Positions 1-9,000 of a stretch of DNA of 64,000 nt are shown here, in pieces. The notes beneath the pieces are model-generated. The model was not told the origin of the DNA, made no database searches, and saw only the letters and a program-made list of their open reading frames with translations. The position numbers were made by a program, and so were the translations under genes. Source of the stretch: Alphaproteobacteria bacterium (GTDB lineage: Bacteria > Pseudomonadota > Alphaproteobacteria > UBA8366 > Aestuariispiraceae); assembly GCA_033344895.1 (NCBI GenBank), contig JAWPMN010000001.1, positions 3,666,001 through 3,730,000 on the forward strand, given 5' to 3'. The first letter of the stretch is position 1. Each line of letters begins with the position of its first letter.

Positions 1-1
1 G

Positions 2-3000
2 ATGAGCGATCACGATGGGCTGTTTTCCATCGACGCGACCAGCGGCGCGGTCACGACCAACCGTGCCGTGGATTTCGAGGAACAGGCTTCCTACACCCTG
101 ACGGCGGTTGCAGTGAGCAGCACGGGGGCCACTCTGACGCAGGATTTCACCGTTGCGGTGGACGATCTGAACGATGCGCCGGTGTTCAACCCGGCGACGT
201 TGAGCGTCTCCGAGGATGTCAGTGTCGGCTCCGTCGTCGGAACACTGTCCGGCACGGATCAGGATTTCGGGGATGTTTTGAGTTTTTCCCTGGTCAACGA
301 TGCGGATGGTCGATTCTCCATCGACGCCTCGACGGGTGTCGTCTCTGTTGCCCGCACGCTGGATTTCGAAACGGCGGAATCGCACGAAATCGTTGCCCTC
401 GTCACCGATTCCGCGTCGGCCAGCGACACCACGACCCTTACGGTCCAGGTGCAGGATGTATTCGAGTTTCCGGACCTGGTCGCCCGGACGGTGCGTCTGG
501 CCCAAGACTCCGTTGCCAACTGGTCACTGGAGACGACGGTATCCGATTTCGAAAGGTCCACATTCTCCGTAGCCGGCGCGCCTTCGCACGGCACCGTGAC
601 GGTCGACGCGGACGGCCAGGTCCAATATCAACCTGACACCGGATACTTCGGTTCCGACAGTTTTTCGATCCGTTTGACGGACGATTCCGGGGCCCATGTG
701 GACCGAACCGTTTCGCTGGAGGTCGTGGGGCCGCAAGCAACGTTGGAGAGTTCCGGGGAGGCCTTCGATTCAACGGGCCGGTATTCGCAGGCGGAATCGA
801 AAGCATCGGCGAAGTTCGGTGATGGCAATATCGGTACCTTCTGGGTGGAGGCGCCGACGAAATCCATTCATTTCAGAGCCCATCAGCCTGACGGGACCCT
901 GGTCGGCGATGAAGTCGTGCTGTTTGAATCACCTGAATTCAAAAGCGGTATCGATGCGGTGCAGCTCGCGGGCGGTAATGCGGTCGTCGCCTGGAGAGGC
1001 AATCCGTTCTACATTCAGGACTACAATGCCACTGCCGTCATTGTCGGATCGGACGGACAACCGATCGGTGAGCCGATCGTCATGTGGGAAGGAAATACGC
1101 CTTCCTACTTCGATCTGGAGGCTCATCCGGATGGGGGATTTGTTTTCCTGCGTCATTCGAAGGCGGGAAGTCCGGAAGTCCATGAGCTTCATGTTCAGAG
1201 ATTCTCATCCGACGGCGCCACTATTGGCGAGCCGGTCGAACTGCTTTCCGCCACACCAGGACACATTGTCGGCTATCCGCAGGTCCTGGCCCTCTCGGAC
1301 GGCGGGTATGCACTAACCTGGTCAGAAGACCATAGTCTGGGAACCCCTGCTGAGGACGATACGACCGTAAAGGTTCAATTGTTCGATGCGGATGGGACGG
1401 CTCGGGCAGATGCCGTAGTACTCGACACTTTCAGCGTAACAACGCCTGCCAAACTTACCGAGTTGTCGAACGGCAATGTATCGCTTGCCTGGCAGCCCAG
1501 GCATTCCGCCTTTCCGAGACCAAACCAGACGATCGAGACCGCCGTGGTCTCAGCCGATGGCGCACTTCTGGGCGATGTCACGACGGTTGCGACACAGCAG
1601 GGCGAGTCACTCTATCTTAACGAAGCCCAGATAACGCACCTCCCGAACAATTCGTATGTCGTTGGCTGGACCGAACGCTTGCCCAGCGGCGGGGCGTATC
1701 GGGAACAGGTCCTGGTACAGGTCATGTCGGAAAATGGTGACCTCCTGGGTGAGCCGGAGATCGTTCACCAATCCGCCAATATGGGTCTCAGGGACCTCAC
1801 ATTGGTATTCGATGAGGCGTCAGAACAGTTCCTCGTTTCCTGGCGCGATGGTCCCAGTTTCGACATCTTCGTCACGCAGTTGTCCTATCGGGAAGTGATC
1901 GATGTGGCGGGAACGGCCGGCGACGACACCTTGTTCGCCTGGACCGAAGGCGGCACGGTCGAGGGCCTTGCCGGGGACGATGTTCTGGTCGGTGCTCAGG
2001 GGGATGATACGCTGGATGGCGGTGTCGGCGCGGATATCCTCAATGGCGGTGCCGGGGACGATATCCTGCTGGCAGACACACTTGACGCAGAACTGAGCGG
2101 CGGCGCGGGCTTCGACATTGTGCGCCTGGACGTAGAGACTGGTTCCGTTGCGATCGGATCCGACCAGGTTGGTGCCGCGTCACTTTCGGGCGTGGAAAGG
2201 GTCGAGATTTCATACGTCGCGGAGGATGCCGACAGTCTTTCCGAGGCGTCGGACGATGGAAATGACGAAGGCGTCGACCTGTTGGTTGATCTTTCGCGCG
2301 GCTATGCGCGCGGTGCCCTTCTGAAAGCACAGGAGGACCTTGGCGCCGAGATCGTTTATGGCGCCGATGGCACCATCCAGTTCTGGAACATCGAAGGCGA
2401 TGCCGCCGCCGGCGTCGACTTGTTCGAGGAACTCGGCCTGACGGGGATTGCCGAACTCAACGGTCAACTGAGTGTCGATTTCCAGTTCGAATCCGATGTC
2501 CTGCCCGCGAACGCGCTATCACAGGAAGTCTCGGGTTCCGATTTTGAAGCGCGGGCCATTCCGAATGATCCCAATGTCGGCTCGCTCTACGGGCTGCAGA
2601 GAATCGGTGCCTATGATGCCTGGGACAAGCAGACCGGCAGCGCGGATGTCACCGTTGCGGTCATCGATAGCGGCATCGATCTCGACCATGCCGATCTGCA
2701 GGGCAATCTGTGGGTCAACGAGGGTGAGATCTGGGGCGATGGGATCGACAATGACGGCAATGGCTATATCGACGATTACAACGGCTACGATTTTGTAAAC
2801 AATCGGGGAATTGGGCCGGGTTATTCGCGAGACGACGACAACGGTCACGGCACCCATGTCGCCGGTACAATCGCGGCGCAGGGCAACAATGGCATCGGCA
2901 TCAGCGGCGTTGCGTGGAACGCCAGCCTGATGGCGGTCAAGGTGCTGGATGGGGGTGGCAGCGGGTCAATCGCCGACATCGTCGAAGGCATCCGCTATGC

Positions 3001-6000
3001 CACGATGATGGGCGCGCGGGTCAGCAACAATTCCTATGGCGGGCGTGGTTACAGTCATTACTACACCTCTATTTCTACCGCCATCAGCGAAGCGCGCGAT
3101 GCGGGCTCTATTTTCGTTGCGTCAGCCGGCAACAACGGCAGCAGTAACGAAAACTCTTACGCCAGTTATCCTGCCAGTTTCACGCATGCCAATATCGTCT
3201 CGGTCGCGTCGACGACCAGTACGGATTCCCTGTCCTATTTCTCCAATTATGGAGCCACGTCGGTAGACCTCGGGGCACCCGGGCATTCCATCTATTCGAC
3301 CTATCGGGGCGGCGGATACAGAACGCTTTCCGGAACCTCCATGGCGGCGCCCCATGTGACCGGTTCCATCGCACTGCTGTTGTCGGAAAATCCGGAACTG
3401 ACCTACAGTGAGGCGATCGATGCAATCCTCGATAACGTCGATCGTGTCTCGAGCCTATCCGGTAGATCCGTAACAGGCGGCCGATTGAACGTGGCGGCCG
3501 CGATCGATTCTCTCGGCGATACGAGCGCGCCCGAGCTTTCGGTTCGAAATCTGATCCTGTCGTCGGATGTCGAGGCGGTGAGCATCGGCTTCGTCGTTTC
3601 GGACAACTACGGCGAAGAGATAACGGTCACAACGGATGGCGTCGATTACGGCAGCATCAGTTTCAACGTCAATACTCAGACCCTCACATATCAGGCCGGA
3701 ACGGGCGCCTATATTGACGACTTCACTGTTACTGCACGTGACCTGTCGGATAACGCAGCAACGCAGAACATGCGGGTCACACGGGTCACGGATGACGGCG
3801 GCGCGATACTGACGGGGGACGCATCCGACGAAGCCATTTTCGGAGGAGATTCCGCCGACACGATTTCCGGCGGCGCGGGTAACGACTACCTCGTCGGTGG
3901 TGCGGGCGACGACCTGCTGATGGGCGGGGACGGAGCCGACACGATCTATGGCGGCGACGGCATCGATACGGTCAGCTTCGCCGATGCGACGACCGGCATT
4001 GTCGCCAGTCTGGCTTCCAATTCCGGAGGTAACGACATCCTGTTTGATGTCGAAGCCCTGGTGGGGAGCGACTTTGCAGACACGTTGAGCGGATCCAGCG
4101 GGGACGACACCCTGACCGGTGGTGCCGGGGATGATGTTCTGGATGGCGGCAGCGGCGCGGATGTCCTGATCGGCGGCGCCGGAGACGATGTGCTGGATGG
4201 CGGGGTCGGCGACGATACCTTGATCGGTGGAGAGGGCGCGGACCTCGCGACCTACACCTGGGACCAGTCCGGTGTCACGATATCTCTCGCCGACGGAACA
4301 CAAACGGGCGCCGCGGCGGTTGATACCCTGATTGATATCGAAGGTGTCATAGCCGGCGGCGGGGATGACCTGCTGATCGGCGATGCCGGTGGCAACGAGT
4401 TCCAGGGCGGAGACGGAAACGACACGATCCTCGGGGGCGCCGGCATCGATACGCTGTTCGGCATGAACGGCGATGATACGCTCGCCGGTGGCGCCGGTGC
4501 GGACAGCCTGTATGGCGGCGATGGCGACGACGTCATATATGCCGGCGCCGGCGATTACGTGAATGGCGGGGCCGGGTCCGACACGCTCGATCTGGGGTAT
4601 ATCTCCGGCGACGCGACTGTCGACTTCGATAGCGGAACCGTTTTCTTCGGTGATTCCGGCACGATCACCTTCCTGAACATCGAAAAAGTTGCCTATTCCA
4701 TCGCCGAGAACGGGACCGTTACGGCAACAGCCGACGCCGACTTCTTCGCCTCGACAAACGGGAACATGGTCGACTATTCCGGCTCGGACGGCGCGGTTTC
4801 GCTTGATCTGGAAATTGGCATTGCCAGCGGCGGATATGCCGAAGGTGATCTCGTGCAGGGTATGACCCATGTCAGAGGGTCGGATTTCGACGACGCGTTC
4901 CGCGGTTCTGCCGGCAATGACACGATCATCGGCGGTGCGGGTTCCGATACCCTGACCTTGCGTGGTGCCTATTCGGATTACCTCCTCTCCTCGGACGTCG
5001 GAACGCTGGTTCTCGCCGACCAGGTGTCCGGGCGCGACGGTACCGACCGGATCAGTGGCGTCGAAAGTATTGTGTTCTCCGACCGGACCATTACGGCGGG
5101 ATCCGGTATCGTGTTGTTGCCGACGCACGGATCGGCGGAAGAGAATGCCGGGGCGGGCCTCTCGGTTGCGCATGTCGGGTTGCTCTCGCTGGGTGGTGAA
5201 AGTTTCTCGCTTTCTCTGGCGGATGATTTCGACGGCCTGTTCTCGATCGACCCGTCGTCCGGCGTGATCACCACGACGGGCGATCTGGATCATGAAGCGG
5301 TCGCCGCCTATACGCTGACCGTGGTTGCCACTGGTGATCTCGGGGGGAGCGAGGAAACGTCAGTAACGGTGACGGTCGACGACGTGAACGAGGCGCCTGT
5401 CGATCTTGGTGTTTCCAGTTTCACGGTGAGTGAGGATGCGGCGCCCGGAGATGGTTTCGCGACCTTGTCGGTCAATGATCCGGATGCGGGGGACAGCCAT
5501 TCCTTTGCGCTGACGCAGGATGCGGAGGGCCGCTTCTCGATCGATGCCGAGACGGGCGTCATCCGGGTTGCCGGCGCCCTGGATTACGAGGGGGCCCCGT
5601 CGCATGTGATTTCGGTCCGCGGGACGGATGCGGGCGGTCTCAGCAATGACTGGGATGTGACCATCGCGGTATCGGATGCGAATGACGCGCCGGATGTGCC
5701 GTCGATTGCGCTGGTGGACTCGATCGGGGAGCACGCGACGATCGGGGCGGTGGTCGGGACGGCGACGGCGCATGATCAGGATGCCGGGGACAGCCTACGC
5801 TTTGCGCTGGTCGACGATCATGGCGGCGCCTTCGCGATCGACGCGGAGAGCGGTGTCATCACCCTGGCCGGTGGGCTGGACTACGAGACTGATGCCGCGC
5901 CGGTCCTGGAGGTACGCGCGACCGACAGCGGCGGCCTGTCGACGACCGGTTCCGCGACGCTGACGGTGACGGACGAGAACGACGCGCCGGTGAGCGGCGC

Positions 6001-9000
6001 CGACCGGTTCGATACCGCCGAGGAGACCGCGATCACGCTGGATGTGATGCAGCTGGTGTCGAACGACGCTGATCCGGACGGGGACGTCTTCTCCTTCGGC
6101 GGTGTGGAGAATGCGATCGGCGGCACCGTCATGCAGGACGGCACGGAGATCGTCTTCACGCCCGACGAGGAGTTCGTCGGCACTGGAACCTTCGATTACA
6201 TCGTCACCGACATCCATGGCGCGGCGTCGACCATCACGGTCAGCCTGGACGTGGCGGCCCAGACCATCGTGGCCGAAGGCGGCGACGGCAGCGATACCCT
6301 GCGCGGCGGTTCGGCCCATGACACGCTGTCCGGCGGAGATGGCAGCGATACGCTGATGGGCCGGAAGGGCAATGACGTCCTGATGGGCGGTGCCGGGGAC
6401 GACCTTTATGTCTACCGTATCGGCGACGGTGCCGACATTCTCGACGAGACGGTGGCGGACGGCCAGGACGGCGGGCGTGATACGCTCCGCTTCGGAGCCG
6501 GCATCACCGCCGAACGCGTGGAAGCGCAGATCGAGGGCCGGGATCTGGTCCTTCGCTTTGTCTCGGATGACGACGGATCGGAGGCCGGGGTACAGGCGGC
6601 GGGGGACGTGCTGCGCCTGCGCAACTGGCTGGACAGTGCGGCGCGGATCGAGGGCTTCACCTTCGAGGACCAGCCGGGACGGACACTCAGCGCGTCCGAG
6701 ATGCTGTCGCGTTTCGGGGGCAGCGGCGACGAGGACTTCACCTGGACCGAAGCGGCGGTCAGCCTGTTCGGACGCGGCGGTGCCGACCGGCTGGTCACGG
6801 GTGACAATGACGACACGCTGAGCGGCGGGACGGGCAACGATATCCTGATCGCGGGCGGCGGGCATGACCGGCTGGACGGCGGCGGCCCGACCAACCTGCT
6901 GTCATGGTCGGAGAACTTCGCCCAGGACGTCTACTACAAGGATGACCTCTCGCCGTCGGCGGGGGATGTCGACAGCCCGGTCGACGGGGCCCGGGTGACG
7001 CGCCTGTCGCCGGGGGACGGGACGCGCATGCACCGTCTGATCCGCACGGTCGAGGTCGTGGAGGCCGGGGTCCACACCGTATCGGTCTATGCCATGGCCG
7101 ACGAGCTGGACGGCCTGCGGCTGGAGTTTGCGAGCGGCTGGGACGGCGCGAACTTTGCCCATTACGGCACCGCCGCCTTCAACATCGAGGACGGCTCCGT
7201 GGTCGGGACCAATCGCGATGTGAGCGGGGCACAGGTGGATGATGTCGGCGGCGGCTGGTATCGCGTCTCCGCCCGGATGGAGTTCTCGCCGGGAACGTCC
7301 TATGTCAATGTGAACGTCCGGAACGGCGGCGCGGATGTCTTCAACGGAGATACCGCGACCGGGCTGTACATGTCCGGCCTTCAGATGGAACGCGGCGAGG
7401 TCGCGGGCGAATATGTCGCGACCCGGGCCACCGCGTCGCTGGAGCCCGATGGCGACGATCATCTGGAAGGCGGCGGCGGCAACGACGTCCTGAACGGCGG
7501 GGCGGGCAACGATATCCTGATCGGCGGTGGCGCCGAGAACCAGCTGACCTGGTCGGGGGATTTCGAGAACCGCGTCTACATCAAGGACGGTGTTTCCGTC
7601 GAGGCCGCGGATCAGGGGCCGCAAGGCGGTGTCGAGGCCTATCGCCTGTCGGCGTCCGGCGCGAACGGCTTCCATCGGATGAGCCGCGAGGTGCGCGTCG
7701 ATGCATCGGGGGTCCACACGGCGTCGATTTTCGTGCGCGCCGATCAGTTGGATCATCTCAGGTTCGAACTGGCGAGCGGCTGGGACAATGCCAGCTTCAA
7801 CCACTATGGCACGGCTGTGTTCGATCTGGGGGAAGCCCGGACCGCAAGCCGCAGCGGCGCGGTCCGCGGGACGGCGGTGGAGGATGTCGGCAATGGCTGG
7901 CTGCGCGTTTCGGCGCAGATGGCGTTCGATCCCGGCCTGTCCTATTTCAATGTCTATCTGCATGACGGCAGTTACTATGCCTTCGGCGATCGCCCGGGCG
8001 ACAGCCTGCTGATCGCCGGCGCTCAGCTGGAAATGGGCAGCTCGGTCGGCGCCTATGTCGGGACGGAAGACAGCCCTGTCCTGACCGGCCAGGAGGACGG
8101 CAGCGATCATCTGGTCGGCGGCGACGGCGACGACCGGGTCTATGCCGGCGCCGGCGCGGATACGATCGTCGGCGGCTCCGGGCGCGGCAACGATGTCTAT
8201 AGCGGCGGGTCCGGCGAGGATACGATTGTCTATTCCAGCGCGGTCGCCGGGATCGATGTCGACCTGGATGCGGGATACGGCCGCGGCGCGGATATCGATC
8301 GCGACACTCTGTCGGGGATCGAACATGTCGTCGGCGGCGCCGGCAGCGACCGTCTGAGCGGCACGTCGGATGCGAACCGGATCGAAGGCGGCGCCGGGGA
8401 CGACCTCATCATCGGCGGCGACGGCGACGACATCCTGTCCGGCGACACGACCCAGAACCTGATGACCTGGTCGGAAGATTTCTCCAACGGCGCCTATCGC
8501 AAGGACGGCGTCGATCTGGAGACGCAGAACGGTATCGGCCCGGCCTTCGGGATGACGACGACCCGCGTCGTCAGCAGCGATGCCGGCGTGATACACCGGA
8601 TGACCCGCGCGGTATCCGTCGCGACGGACGGGCTGCATACCCTTTCCGCCTATGTTCGGGCCGACGAGCTGTCGCATCTGCGCTTCGAACTTGCCAGCGG
8701 CTGGAACAATTCCGCATTTGACCATTACGGCCAGGTCGTGTTCGACGCCGGGACCGGACGCGTGCACAGCAGCCAGGGTGCCATCCACGCCGCAAAGGTC
8801 ACGGATGCGGGGGATGGCTGGTATCGCGTCGAAGCGACCATGCCGTTCGCCGCCGGCACATCCTATGTGAACACCTACCTGCACGACGGCAACTCGCATG
8901 CCTTCAGTGACGACGGGACGTCGGGGCTCTATCTGACCGGCATGCAGTTCGAATCCGGCCCTGCGGCGTCGTCCTATCACGCGACCCAGAGTGGCAGTAA

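Noticed and set aside
3815-4560. Short DNA repeats that might be a CRISPR array
   Set aside because: They encode GGxGxD nonapeptides in frame and vary at third codon positions; no constant repeat with unique spacers.
3455-5293. A 612-codon open frame on the minus strand inside the giant gene
   Set aside because: It is antisense to RTX repeats; the plus-strand frame has clear domain structure, and the minus translation is repetitive without any family motif.
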